Positions 1 to 6,731 of a stretch of 50,121 nucleotides of DNA are shown here, piece after piece. The notes beneath the pieces were generated by a model. It was not told the origin of the DNA. It was given only the letters and a program-made list of their open reading frames with translations, and searched no databases. The stretch is from contig CAZWRY010000006.1 of NCBI GenBank assembly GCA_964636505.1, positions 1-50,121 on the forward strand, written 5' to 3'. The position numbers were made by a program, and so were the translations under genes. Origin of the DNA: CAZSCF01 sp964636505. Its GTDB lineage: Bacteria; Patescibacteriota; Minisyncoccia; Moranbacterales; UBA2206. Every line of letters begins with the position of its first letter. Position 1 is the stretch's first letter.

Positions 1-393
1 TATTTGTTTAATGTATTCAGTCGGTCGTGGGTTAAAATTAGCTGGCTTAATGTTTAGAGCTAGGAAATCTTCTTGGCAGGAACGAATATAATCATTGGCG
101 ATATCCAGTGGATCAATTTTTTTCTGTTTGGCTTTTTTTTCTAATTTATCTTCGCCAATTTCTGCATCATCAACCAAATGTCCAACATCGGTATAATTCA
201 TGATATGACGCACTTCAAAACCCAGATATTCCAAATATCTTTTAAGTAAATCTATGGAAACGTAACCCCGGGCATGACCCAGGTGACAATGATCATAAAC
301 AGTTGGCCCACAAACATATATGCCGACTTTACCAGGGTTAATCGATTTGAATTCTTCCTTTTGTTTGGTGAGAGCATTGTATATTTTTAGCAT
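1..393 (-). CDS. cysS: Cysteinyl-tRNA synthetase, N-terminal part (runs off the window)
   Basis: Charges tRNA-Cys with cysteine in the cytoplasm. The first 131 codons are present; the rest lies beyond the left edge. The class I signature is clear: CGPTVYD near residue 28 (its Cys is a zinc ligand in this family) followed by the HIGH-like box HLGHARGYV, then the conserved segment MNYTDVGHLVDDAE. The ATG at 393 lies four bases after the stop of the CorA-like gene, so the two are probably co-transcribed on the minus strand. Identity is firm from these motifs; completeness cannot be judged. Confidence 0.95.
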   Translation of the reverse strand, partial: MLKIYNALTKQKEEFKSINPGKVGIYVCGPTVYDHCHLGHARGYVSIDLLKRYLEYLGFEVRHIMNYTDVGHLVDDAEIGEDKLEKKAKQKKIDPLDIANDYIRSCQEDFLALNIKPANFNPRPTEYIKQI

Positions 394-397
394 ATTC

Positions 398-1306
398 TTA
401 TAGCCATTTTTTGGCTCTAAATACAAGTGTTGTAATTAAGGAAATAACCAGCATAATTCCGAGATGAATCCAAAAAGCATTAGGATTTTTTCCAAAAGGA
501 ATGTCGGCGCTCATAGCTAGGATATTAGAATAAACTGTCAGAGGCAACAAAATGGCAGAGAAAATAGTCAAAATTTTCATAGTCATATCCAGCTTGTTGG
601 ACAACAGGGAATTGTTGGTAGCTTCCAGGGCTTCTATGGTTTCTTTGGCATTTTCCAAGTTGTTCCAGATACGAATATTCGTACCTATTAGATCTTGGAA
701 ATAAGGCTTAAGGGAACTGTCAATAAACTGATAATTTCTTTGAGCCAAAGATTCAATAACTGATTTTTGCGGTTTCATGGTTCTTCTGAAATTGAGAATG
801 TCCCGTTTGGCCGTGGAAATTTCAAAAACCATTTCTTTTTCATGGCCGTCAAAAATTTCTTTTTCAATGAAATCAAGTTTCTCGGTTATGTGGTCCAGTT
901 TCGGGAAACAGGATTCAAAAAGCATTTCAATCAAATAACGAAGCAGAGCGGCCGGCGAGTCGTTCATATATATCTCCCTTTTTCTTGCGTCTTTTTCCAA
1001 ATCTTTGAAAAATTTTTCCAATTCAATTATTTTTGAATCGCGCGAAGTGATCAGTGTGTCTTTGGTTAAAACGATATCTATCTCAGCCGGAAAAGTTGTT
1101 CGGACATCTTCATTAAAAATGGGGATATGGATGGCCAAATAAAGGCAAGTTTCGTATTCGGCGGCTTTTGGGCGCAGAGTCGGAGTGAAAAACTCTTCCA
1201 CCACCAGGGAATGCAAGGCAAAGTTTTTTTTGAGAAAATCAATATCTTTTTTATTGGGTTTGTAGAAATCTATCCAGGTGGTTTTGTTAGATTGAACTTT
1301 TTGCAT
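398..1306 (-). CDS. CorA-family divalent cation transporter with altered GMN signature
   Basis: A 302-residue inner-membrane protein of the CorA (MIT) family, which moves Mg2+ or related cations as a pentamer. The N-terminal two thirds form the cytoplasmic alpha/beta domain and long helix. The last about 60 residues hold two membrane segments ending in a basic tail (RAKKWL). In CorA the first segment ends with the Gly-Met-Asn filter motif. Here the equivalent position reads ILAMSADIPF, so GMN is replaced by AMS. The ATG at 1306 has a good ribosome site (GAGGGAC) nine bases upstream. That site falls in one arm of a 20-bp inverted repeat. Family placement is good; substrate is unknown. Confidence 0.82.
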   Translation of the reverse strand: MQKVQSNKTTWIDFYKPNKKDIDFLKKNFALHSLVVEEFFTPTLRPKAAEYETCLYLAIHIPIFNEDVRTTFPAEIDIVLTKDTLITSRDSKIIELEKFFKDLEKDARKREIYMNDSPAALLRYLIEMLFESCFPKLDHITEKLDFIEKEIFDGHEKEMVFEISTAKRDILNFRRTMKPQKSVIESLAQRNYQFIDSSLKPYFQDLIGTNIRIWNNLENAKETIEALEATNNSLLSNKLDMTMKILTIFSAILLPLTVYSNILAMSADIPFGKNPNAFWIHLGIMLVISLITTLVFRAKKWL

Positions 1307-1314
1307 ATTTCTTG

Positions 1315-1440
1315 TCCCTCACCATTTTTTGGTTGTTTATATGAACAAATGAGACAAGTTTTCTTACATAATCTTGCCAAATAATGTCCAAAAGTTAGCT
1401 GAAATTTTGCCAACGGCAAAAACCAAAAAATGGTGAGGGA
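1315..1440 (-). promoter_or_regulatory. Leader of the CorA-like gene with a 20-bp inverted repeat covering the ribosome site
   Basis: Bases 1315-1334 and 1421-1440 are perfect 20-nt reverse complements. In the minus-strand transcript the upstream arm (1440-1421) can pair with the downstream arm (1334-1315), which contains the GAGGG ribosome site of the CorA-like gene. A smaller hairpin (TTTTGCC-GTT-GGCAAAA, 1421-1405) sits inside. With the promoter at 1463-1491 this gives a leader of about 150 nt. The pairing is seen; a regulatory role (for example cation sensing) is inference. Confidence 0.6.
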
Positions 1441-1462
1441 TAAATTTTATTTTTATAGCTAA

Positions 1463-1491
1463 ATTGTATCAGCAAAAGGCTTTTTTGACAA
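1463..1491 (-). promoter_or_regulatory. Sigma70-type promoter for the CorA-like gene and cysS
   Basis: On the minus strand TTGTCA (1491-1486) is followed after 17 bases by TACAAT (1468-1463). Its -35 box overlaps the -35 box of the divergent yidD promoter. Confidence 0.65.
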
Positions 1492-1513
1492 AAAGAACAA
1501 CAGGCGATATTGT
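1485..1513 (+). promoter_or_regulatory. Sigma70-type promoter for yidD
   Basis: TTGACA (1485-1490), 17-base spacer, TATTGT (1508-1513). A start seven bases after the -10 box falls on the GTG at 1520, so the transcript may be leaderless. Confidence 0.6.
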
Positions 1514-1519
1514 AGAGGC

Positions 1520-1756
1520 GTGAAAAAAATATTACTATTTTTGATAAAAGCATACCAAAAAACCCTGTCTCCCGATCATGGAGTTGCCCGTTTTTTTGTG
1601 GGAGGCGCTTGCCGTTTTCAACCGACATGCAGCCAATATACTTATGAGGCAATTGAGAAGTATGGATTTTTGAAAGGAGCATGGCTGGGTATCAGGAGAA
1701 TTTTAAGATGCCATCCATGGAATAAAGGAGGATATGATCCGGTTCCCAAAAAATGA
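1520..1756 (+). CDS. yidD: YidD-family membrane protein insertion efficiency factor
   Basis: A 78-residue protein of the YidD family, which in other bacteria sits at the inner face of the membrane and assists YidC-dependent insertion. The family core is intact: CRFQPTCSQYTYEAIEKYG (residues about 32-50), a Gly/Arg stretch (GIRRILRCHPW) and the terminal GGYDPVP. The start is GTG at 1520, giving the usual MKKILLFLIKAYQ amino end. There is no usable ribosome site (AGAGG is one base away), which fits a leaderless message. It is not next to rpmH/rnpA/yidC as in many bacteria. It leads a short operon with two Cys-rich microproteins, ended by the terminator at 2114. Confidence 0.93.
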   Translation: MKKILLFLIKAYQKTLSPDHGVARFFVGGACRFQPTCSQYTYEAIEKYGFLKGAWLGIRRILRCHPWNKGGYDPVPKK

Positions 1757-1770
1757 AAGGAGGGACTGTT

Positions 1771-1926
1771 GTGAAAAATGGTAATGAAAAAAAGGAACCG
1801 GCAAAAAATAACGGTCCTTTGAAAACAGGCAATTGTGAAATGACTCCCTTCTTTACTTCTGAAAAGTGTAAAAAAAGACGGGATCGAAAAGATGAAATTT
1901 GCAGAGGTTGCTATATGACGAAATGA
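1771..1926 (+). CDS. Cys-rich microprotein, copy 1 (unknown function)
   Basis: A 51-residue ORF starting with GTG and preceded by AGGAGGG at ideal spacing, 14 bases after the yidD stop. It has four cysteines (residues 22, 33, 44, 47) ending in ICRGC, a likely zinc knuckle. The amino half is Lys/Asn/Glu-rich. The pattern C-x-M-[ST] ... C ... C-x-G-C is shared with the next ORF, so the two look like diverged tandem copies. I do not recognise a family. Strong ribosome sites, tight spacing and the shared Cys pattern argue that it is a real gene. Confidence 0.6.
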   Translation: MKNGNEKKEPAKNNGPLKTGNCEMTPFFTSEKCKKRRDRKDEICRGCYMTK

Positions 1927-1966
1927 TTTTATTCCAGATTTACTAACCTTTTGTTTGGGAGGGCCC

Positions 1967-2104
1967 ATGGCAAAGAAAACGAAGTGCGGCATGTCATTAA
2001 AAAAAGTTGATTGCAGTACGTTCAAAAAAGCCTGTCTCGGCTGTAAGTTACGGCCGAGGAATCAGTCCTATAAAGCGGGCACGGAAGCCCCGTCCAGTTC
2101 GTAA
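1967..2104 (+). CDS. Cys-rich microprotein, copy 2 (unknown function)
   Basis: A 45-residue ORF with ATG at 1967 and a strong GGGAGGG ribosome site three bases upstream. Cysteines lie at residues 7, 16, 23 and 26, ending in ACLGCKLR. Relative to copy 1 the order C-x-M-[ST], C, C-x-G-C is kept with shorter spacers. The tail is basic, then Ser/Pro-rich. An intrinsic terminator begins ten bases after the stop, closing the yidD operon. No family recognised; metal or RNA binding is only a guess from the Cys/Lys content. Confidence 0.6.
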   Translation: MAKKTKCGMSLKKVDCSTFKKACLGCKLRPRNQSYKAGTEAPSSS

Positions 2105-2113
2105 TATGAACAT

Positions 2114-2150
2114 AAGCCGCTCAGGAATCTTATTCCAGGGCGGCTTTTTT
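2114..2150 (+). terminator. Intrinsic terminator of the yidD operon
   Basis: AAGCCGC ... GCGGCTT arms with an inner GGAAT-CTT-ATTCC stem, followed by a T tract to 2150. Confidence 0.85.
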
Positions 2151-2166
2151 CATACCCAAAAATTTG

Positions 2167-2231
2167 CCCCCACACCAATTTTTAGACCTTATCTGATACA
2201 AAAATAGAGATTACTGTAATTGGTGTGGGGG
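2167..2231. repeat. 14-bp inverted repeat upstream of the hrcA operator
   Basis: CCCCCACACCAATT (2167-2180) and its exact complement (2218-2231) flank a 37-base AT-rich loop. It has no T tract, so it is not a typical terminator. Role unknown. Confidence 0.6.
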
Positions 2232-2235
2232 TGAA

Positions 2236-2262
2236 TTAGCACTCGGACTTGACGACTGCTAA
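2236..2262 (+). promoter_or_regulatory. CIRCE operator (HrcA binding site)
   Basis: TTAGCACTC-N9-GACTGCTAA matches the CIRCE consensus TTAGCACTC-N9-GAGTGCTAA with one mismatch. It overlaps the -35 region of the promoter at 2249-2277 and precedes hrcA, the classical autoregulatory arrangement. Confidence 0.93.
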
Positions 2263-2277
2263 TTGGTCATATATAAT
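2249..2277 (+). promoter_or_regulatory. Promoter of the hrcA heat-shock operon
   Basis: TTGACG (2249-2254), 17-base spacer, TATAAT (2272-2277). The -35 box lies inside CIRCE, so HrcA binding would block polymerase. Confidence 0.75.
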
Positions 2278-2352
2278 TAAGACACAAAGCATACAACATG
2301 CAACATACAACAAAAAGTACAGACTAAAAAATCGCGAATTATAAATCAATAT

Positions 2353-3111
2353 ATGAATTCAAGGCAAGAAAAAATATTAGCTTCAGTTGTAGAAGAATAT
2401 ACGGAAACGGCCATTCCGGTTGGGTCAAGTGTTTTGGTGGAAAAATACGGTTTTGATTTGAGTCCGGCTACGATGCGCAGCGACATGAGCAAACTGGAGA
2501 AAGAAGGCTATCTTTATCAGCCGCATATCAGCGCCGGAAGAATTCCAACCGACAAAGGCTATCGCTATTTTGTGGAAAAGATGATGCCCGATCAAGAATT
2601 AAGCCGCAATGATCAAAAGAAAATGCAAGCGGAAATTTTGAAGCTAAGAGCGCAAAAAAACAGGCTCACGCGAACGACGGCTAAACTTCTGTCCACTTTG
2701 AGCGGCAGCCTAGCTATCATCGGCAAAAAAGAAGATGTCTATGATTTCGGAATGCATGAACTTTTGGAAAATCCGGAATTCAAAGATGCAGACGAGTTTT
2801 GCAAAGTAGTGGAAGCCCTGGACTATATTGATGAAAACGTGGAGGCCATTCTCAAAAAAGTGAAAGTCGGTGAAACGAAAATTTTCATCGGAAAAGAAAA
2901 TCCGATTAAAAAAATTTCCAATTGCGCGATGATCGTTTCGCCCTACAAAAACAAGACCGGAGAAAAAGGCCTTTTAGCGATTATCGGTCCCAAGAGGATG
3001 AAATATGCCAAAAACAAATCCATCCTGGACTATATGAAAAAAATTTTGAGTTCGGCGGCGGGATTTATAATCATTGCCAATGGGTCATATTTAATAATCA
3101 AGGCTATGTAA
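2353..3111 (+). CDS. hrcA: Heat-inducible transcription repressor HrcA (short form)
   Basis: Repressor that binds CIRCE and keeps chaperone genes off until heat shock titrates GroEL. The amino winged-helix region is typical: EYTETAIPVGSSVL, then SPATMRSDMSKLEKEGY and the wing HISAGRIPTDKGYRYFV. The carboxy region is weaker but ends with the usual GPKRMKYAKN-type segment. At 252 residues it is clearly shorter than the roughly 340 typical of the family, so the dimerisation/GAF-like part is reduced. It is first in a co-directional run through dnaK and lies just downstream of CIRCE, so it should repress itself. Confidence 0.93.
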   Translation: MNSRQEKILASVVEEYTETAIPVGSSVLVEKYGFDLSPATMRSDMSKLEKEGYLYQPHISAGRIPTDKGYRYFVEKMMPDQELSRNDQKKMQAEILKLRAQKNRLTRTTAKLLSTLSGSLAIIGKKEDVYDFGMHELLENPEFKDADEFCKVVEALDYIDENVEAILKKVKVGETKIFIGKENPIKKISNCAMIVSPYKNKTGEKGLLAIIGPKRMKYAKNKSILDYMKKILSSAAGFIIIANGSYLIIKAM

Positions 3112-3129
3112 TTAGTAAAGAACATCCAA

Positions 3130-4017
3130 ATGGACAAAGCAAAACAAAAAAAAGACGAACCAAAAGGCGGACTCTTTGAGATGACGGTTAAAGCGGTTAT
3201 TGTGCGTGACGGCAAAGACATTTTGCTCCTTAAAAGATCCAAAGATTCAATAATTTTCCCGGGAAAATACGATTTGCCCGGCGGCAGCGTGGAAAACGGA
3301 GAAACCTTGCAAGAGGCGATGCACAGAGAGATTAAGGAAGAAACAGGTCTTGAAGTTGAAATCGGGCCGATTCTTTTCGCTTTTGATTTTCTGAGAGAGG
3401 GAAAAGAAAAGGATGAAATTGGACACGGCAAAGGCATTCGCTTTATCGCTTTCTATAAATCCGGCGAAGTGAAATTGAATGATGAAAATGAAAATTTTCA
3501 ATGGGCAGATATAGATGAAGCTATAAAAAAACTAAGCGATGAAGGCTATGAAAGAGATAAAAAAACTTCAATGATAAAAGCCAAAGAATATTTGGAAAAC
3601 ATGAATTCGCTCGAAAGATTGAAACGCTGCCAGGCCGATTTTGAAAATTTCAAAAAAAGACAAGCGGAAAGTATGAAAGATTTTTTGAAGTATGCTTCTG
3701 AAAATATTATTTTGGAAATCATTCCGGTTCTGGATAATTTTCATGCTTCCACGGATCATGTTCCGGAAGACCAAAAAGAAAATCCCTGGGTAACCGGGAT
3801 AATGCATATCCAAAAACAATTGGAAAAAGTTTTAGAAGATAACGGAACCGATGAAATCAGAGTTAAAATCGGTGACAAATTTGATCCTAAAATTCACGAA
3901 GCTATTCAAGCCGGCGACAAAAATCAAGCGACAAGCGACAAGATTAAGAAAGTAATTCTGAAGGGATACAAAATGGGCGATAAAATCATTCGTCCGGCAA
4001 GAGTGGTGGTGGGATAG
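3130..4017 (+). CDS. grpE: NUDIX hydrolase-GrpE fusion protein
   Basis: A 295-residue protein joining two known domains in one open frame. Residues about 17-150 are a NUDIX hydrolase with a perfect box (G-x5-E-x7-REIKEETGL), a pyrophosphohydrolase fold acting on nucleoside diphosphate derivatives. Residues about 157-295 are GrpE, the DnaK nucleotide-exchange factor: RCQADFENFKKRQ, IIPVLDNFHAS, FDPKIHEAI and the terminal GYKMGDKIIRPARVVV. The long amino coiled coil of ordinary GrpE is cut short and the NUDIX domain takes its place. The gene follows hrcA by 18 bases, the usual place of grpE. The fusion is seen directly; what the NUDIX part hydrolyses is unknown. Confidence 0.9.
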   Translation: MDKAKQKKDEPKGGLFEMTVKAVIVRDGKDILLLKRSKDSIIFPGKYDLPGGSVENGETLQEAMHREIKEETGLEVEIGPILFAFDFLREGKEKDEIGHGKGIRFIAFYKSGEVKLNDENENFQWADIDEAIKKLSDEGYERDKKTSMIKAKEYLENMNSLERLKRCQADFENFKKRQAESMKDFLKYASENIILEIIPVLDNFHASTDHVPEDQKENPWVTGIMHIQKQLEKVLEDNGTDEIRVKIGDKFDPKIHEAIQAGDKNQATSDKIKKVILKGYKMGDKIIRPARVVVG

Positions 4018-4035
4018 TCAAATTAATAGTGATTT

Positions 4036-4083
4036 TTAACAAAAAAATAACGAAATTTTATAGCTAATTTTTTTAAAAATTAG
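4036..4083 (+). promoter_or_regulatory. Candidate internal promoter and hairpin ahead of hsp20
   Basis: TTAACA (4036-4041), 17 bases, TATAGC (4059-4064). A nearly perfect palindrome (CTAATTTTT-TT-AAAAATTAG, 4064-4083) follows. The ribosome site AAAGGAGGTG of hsp20 is 13 bases further on and unpaired. Confidence 0.4.
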
Positions 4084-4113
4084 GAAAAATTTGAGAAAGG
4101 AGGTGAAAATACT

Positions 4114-4518
4114 ATGCGAAGTTTAATTCATTGGTCGCCAATGCGCGACATTGACAGGATTTTTGAAGAAGACATGTGGAGCGGAGTAAATTTTACTCCG
4201 GCTGTTGATGTCTATCAAGACAAGGACAATGTAATCGTGGAAACTCCCTTGGCCGGAATTGACCCTGAAAAAGTTGACATTGTGGTTGAAAATGACGTAT
4301 TGACGATTTCGGGGAAAACTGAAGAGAAAAAAGAAGTAAAGAGAGAAGATTATTATCGTAAAGAAGTTAGAGAGGGAAGTTTTTCAAGATCAGTAATCTT
4401 GCCAATGTCGGTGAAAGCCGATATGGCTGAAGCTAGCTCGGACAAAGGAATGCTCAAGATTGTCATTCCCAAAGCCGAAGAAGTCAAGCCGAAAAAGATT
4501 GCTGTTAAAGTCAAATAG
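4114..4518 (+). CDS. Small heat-shock protein, Hsp20/alpha-crystallin family
   Basis: ATP-independent holdase that binds unfolding proteins for later refolding by DnaK/GroEL. Its 134 residues hold a complete alpha-crystallin domain (about 28-125): the start FTPAVDVYQDKDNVIVETPL, the segment LAGIDPEKVDIVVENDVLTI, an RSVILP strand and the closing DKGMLKIVIPKAEE. A very strong ribosome site (AAAGGAGGTG) is eight bases upstream of the ATG. It lies between the NUDIX-GrpE fusion and groES in the same direction, so it belongs to the CIRCE-headed cluster, with a possible promoter of its own. Confidence 0.95.
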   Translation: MRSLIHWSPMRDIDRIFEEDMWSGVNFTPAVDVYQDKDNVIVETPLAGIDPEKVDIVVENDVLTISGKTEEKKEVKREDYYRKEVREGSFSRSVILPMSVKADMAEASSDKGMLKIVIPKAEEVKPKKIAVKVK

Positions 4519-4562
4519 TCTTTTAGTCTTTTGGAGAAATCAGGATAAATAGTTTTTTCTTC

Positions 4563-4597
4563 CGCTGTCCTTGTTTCGGCAAAAACTAAGGACAGCG
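4563..4597. other. 10-bp hairpin between hsp20 and groES
   Basis: CGCTGTCCTT (4563-4572) and AAGGACAGCG (4588-4597) pair perfectly around a 15-base loop. No T tract follows on either strand, so a processing or stability element is more likely than a terminator. Confidence 0.5.
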
Positions 4598-4646
4598 TCA
4601 AGAAAAAATCATTAAGAAGATTATTAATTAATCAAGGAATAAAAAA

Positions 4647-4922
4647 ATGGAAAAAACAATCATCAAACCCCTAGGGGAAAATGTCTTAGTGGAAATTCAA
4701 ATGGCTAAGCAAAAAACTGAAAAGGGTATTTATCTTCCGGATACAGGTATTCAAGAAGCTCCGCAGGAGGGCAAAGTTATCGCTATGGGTGATAGCGAAA
4801 AAATCAAAGTTAAAAAGAATCAACGTGTAATTTTCAGAGAATATGGAGGGACGGAATTGAAAATCGGAGAAAAAAAATACGTTATTCTCAAGGCGGAAGA
4901 TATTTTAGCCGTCATTGAATAA
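4647..4922 (+). CDS. groES: Co-chaperonin GroES
   Basis: Heptameric lid of the GroEL folding chamber. Its 91 residues match the family length: IKPLGENVLVEIQ at the amino end, the mobile-loop region (KTEKGIYLPDTGIQEAPQEG) and the terminal EKKYVILKAEDILAVIE. AAGGAA lies upstream of the ATG. The stop is 25 bases before groEL, the usual bicistronic order. Confidence 0.97.
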   Translation: MEKTIIKPLGENVLVEIQMAKQKTEKGIYLPDTGIQEAPQEGKVIAMGDSEKIKVKKNQRVIFREYGGTELKIGEKKYVILKAEDILAVIE

Positions 4923-4947
4923 TTTTTAACAAATTAAAATTAAGAAT

Positions 4948-6597
4948 ATGGCAAAACAAATTAAAACGGGAATTGAAGCCCGTAAAAAAATAAAAATTGG
5001 AATTGATAAAGTAGCTGACACGGTTAAATCAACACTGGGGCCAAAAGGCCGCAATGTGGTTTTGGATCGAGGTTTTGGAGCTCCAACTATCACTAATGAC
5101 GGAGTTTCTATTGCCAAAGAAATTGATTTGGAAGATAAGTTGGAAAATGTCGGAGCGCAGTTGGTTAAAGAAGTCGCCAATAAAACCAATGATGTGGCCG
5201 GGGACGGAACAACTACTTCTACCGTTATTACTCAAGCCTTGGTTAATGAAGGCTTGAAGTTTGTGGAAACCGGTATCAGTCCGATCGGCATTCGTCATGG
5301 TATGGAAAAAGCCAAAGATGATGTAATTACCGTCCTTAAAAAAAATTCTAAAAAAATAAATTCCAAGGAAGAAATTGCTCAAGTGGCAACCATTTCGGCC
5401 GAATCGGAAGAAATGGGAAAAATGATCGCTGAAGTGATGGACGAAGTTGGGAAAGATGGCGTGGTAACAGTTGAGGAATCTCAGACATTTGGATTTTCCA
5501 AAGAAATTGTTGAGGGTATGAATTTTGATAAAGGTTATATATCTCCCTATATGATTACCGATGTTGAGTCGCAAAAAGCCGAGTTAAAAGAACCTTTTAT
5601 TCTGATTACGAATAAGAAAATTTCTGCTATTGCCGATATCTTGCCGGTTCTAGAAAAAATTGCTCAAAGCGGCAAAAAGGAGTTGGTTATTATCGCTGAT
5701 GATGTTGAAGGCGAAGCTCTGGCGACCTTAGTGGTCAATAAATTACGCGGTGTTTTGAATGTTTTGGCCATTAAAGCTCCTGAATTTGGAGACAACCGAA
5801 AAGCAATAATGGAAGACATTGCGATTTTGACCGGCGGACAAATAATTACCGAAGAAATGGGGCTGGACCTAAAGAAAACGGAACTTTTAATGTTGGGTAA
5901 AGCGCAAAAAGTTATTGCAACCAAAGACAACACGATTATTGTTGGTGGAAAAGGGAAAAAGAAAAATATTGATGAACGGGTGGCTCAAATAAAAATGCAA
6001 ATTGAGAAGGCTGAAAGCGAATACGAAAGAGAAAAGATGCAAAAACGTTTGGCTAAATTGGCTGGAGGAGTGGCGGTTATTAAAGTTGGCGCGGCAACTG
6101 AAACGGAACTTGGCTATATCAAACATAAAATGGAGGATGCTTTAGCGGCTACTCGCGCAGCGATTGAAGAGGGAATTGTAGCCGGAGGAGGAGTGGCCTT
6201 TATAAAAGCAATCAGTGAATTGCAACCTAAAAACAGAAAAAACGGGGATTATGAAGTTCAAGCCGGTTATGAAGCTGTCCTTAAATCTCTCTCTGAACCT
6301 TTGAAACAAATTGTTTTAAATACGGGAAAGAAGAGTGCCGATGTTGTTTTGGAAAAAATCACTCAGGAAAGTACGGTGAATTACGGATATGACGCCAACA
6401 AAGATCAATACCTGGAAGATATGATTAAGGCTGGAATCATTGATCCTTTAAAAGTAACTCGCGCGGCGTTGGAAAATGCTGTTTCGGTGGCAGCTATGTT
6501 ACTTACAACCGAAGCGGTAATTACCGATTTACCGGAGAAGAAAAATGAATGCGCAGTTCATAACCACGATATGTCAGGCATGGGCGGGATGATGTAG
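4948..6597 (+). CDS. groEL: Chaperonin GroEL
   Basis: The 60-kDa ring chaperonin that folds proteins with ATP and GroES. The 549-residue frame is full length, with the ATP-binding VKSTLGPKGRNVVLD, DVAGDGTTTSTVI and the equatorial VAGGGVAFI. It ends in a Met/Gly tail (SGMGGMM) preceded by an unusual His/Cys-containing stretch (NECAVHNHD). It follows groES directly. No CIRCE lies immediately upstream, so heat control probably comes from the hrcA promoter or from unrecognised sites. Confidence 0.98.
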   Translation: MAKQIKTGIEARKKIKIGIDKVADTVKSTLGPKGRNVVLDRGFGAPTITNDGVSIAKEIDLEDKLENVGAQLVKEVANKTNDVAGDGTTTSTVITQALVNEGLKFVETGISPIGIRHGMEKAKDDVITVLKKNSKKINSKEEIAQVATISAESEEMGKMIAEVMDEVGKDGVVTVEESQTFGFSKEIVEGMNFDKGYISPYMITDVESQKAELKEPFILITNKKISAIADILPVLEKIAQSGKKELVIIADDVEGEALATLVVNKLRGVLNVLAIKAPEFGDNRKAIMEDIAILTGGQIITEEMGLDLKKTELLMLGKAQKVIATKDNTIIVGGKGKKKNIDERVAQIKMQIEKAESEYEREKMQKRLAKLAGGVAVIKVGAATETELGYIKHKMEDALAATRAAIEEGIVAGGGVAFIKAISELQPKNRKNGDYEVQAGYEAVLKSLSEPLKQIVLNTGKKSADVVLEKITQESTVNYGYDANKDQYLEDMIKAGIIDPLKVTRAALENAVSVAAMLLTTEAVITDLPEKKNECAVHNHDMSGMGGMM

Positions 6598-6611
6598 TTG
6601 TTGCTGTATGG

Positions 6612-6668
6612 GTTACATTATTGCATTGCTAAAAATAATGTAACAATGTGGCGGTTTAGCAATTTTTA
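6612..6668 (+). promoter_or_regulatory. Two competing hairpins between groEL and dnaK
   Basis: Stem 1: GTTACATTATT (6612-6622) with AATAATGTAAC (6634-6644), 11 perfect pairs. Stem 2: ATTGCTAAA (6625-6633) with TTTAGCAAT (6655-6663), followed by TTTTT. The loop of stem 1 contains the left arm of stem 2, so the two are mutually exclusive, as in an attenuator. Function is inferred only. Confidence 0.4.
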
Positions 6669-6731
6669 ATCAATAATAATTTTAAAGCATGATTTGGGAA
6701 AGTATCTTCCCGGTCGTTGCAAAGAATAAAT

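Noticed and set aside
1754..1926. UGA recoding to Gly (as in Gracilibacteria/Absconditabacteria)
   Set aside because: TGA ends several genes at the expected length (yidD, the VirD4-like ATPase, the TrmH-family gene) and is not seen inside conserved frames.
4064..4113. FourU or ROSE RNA thermometer before hsp20
   Set aside because: The strong ribosome site is not paired with a U-rich strand in any stem I could find.
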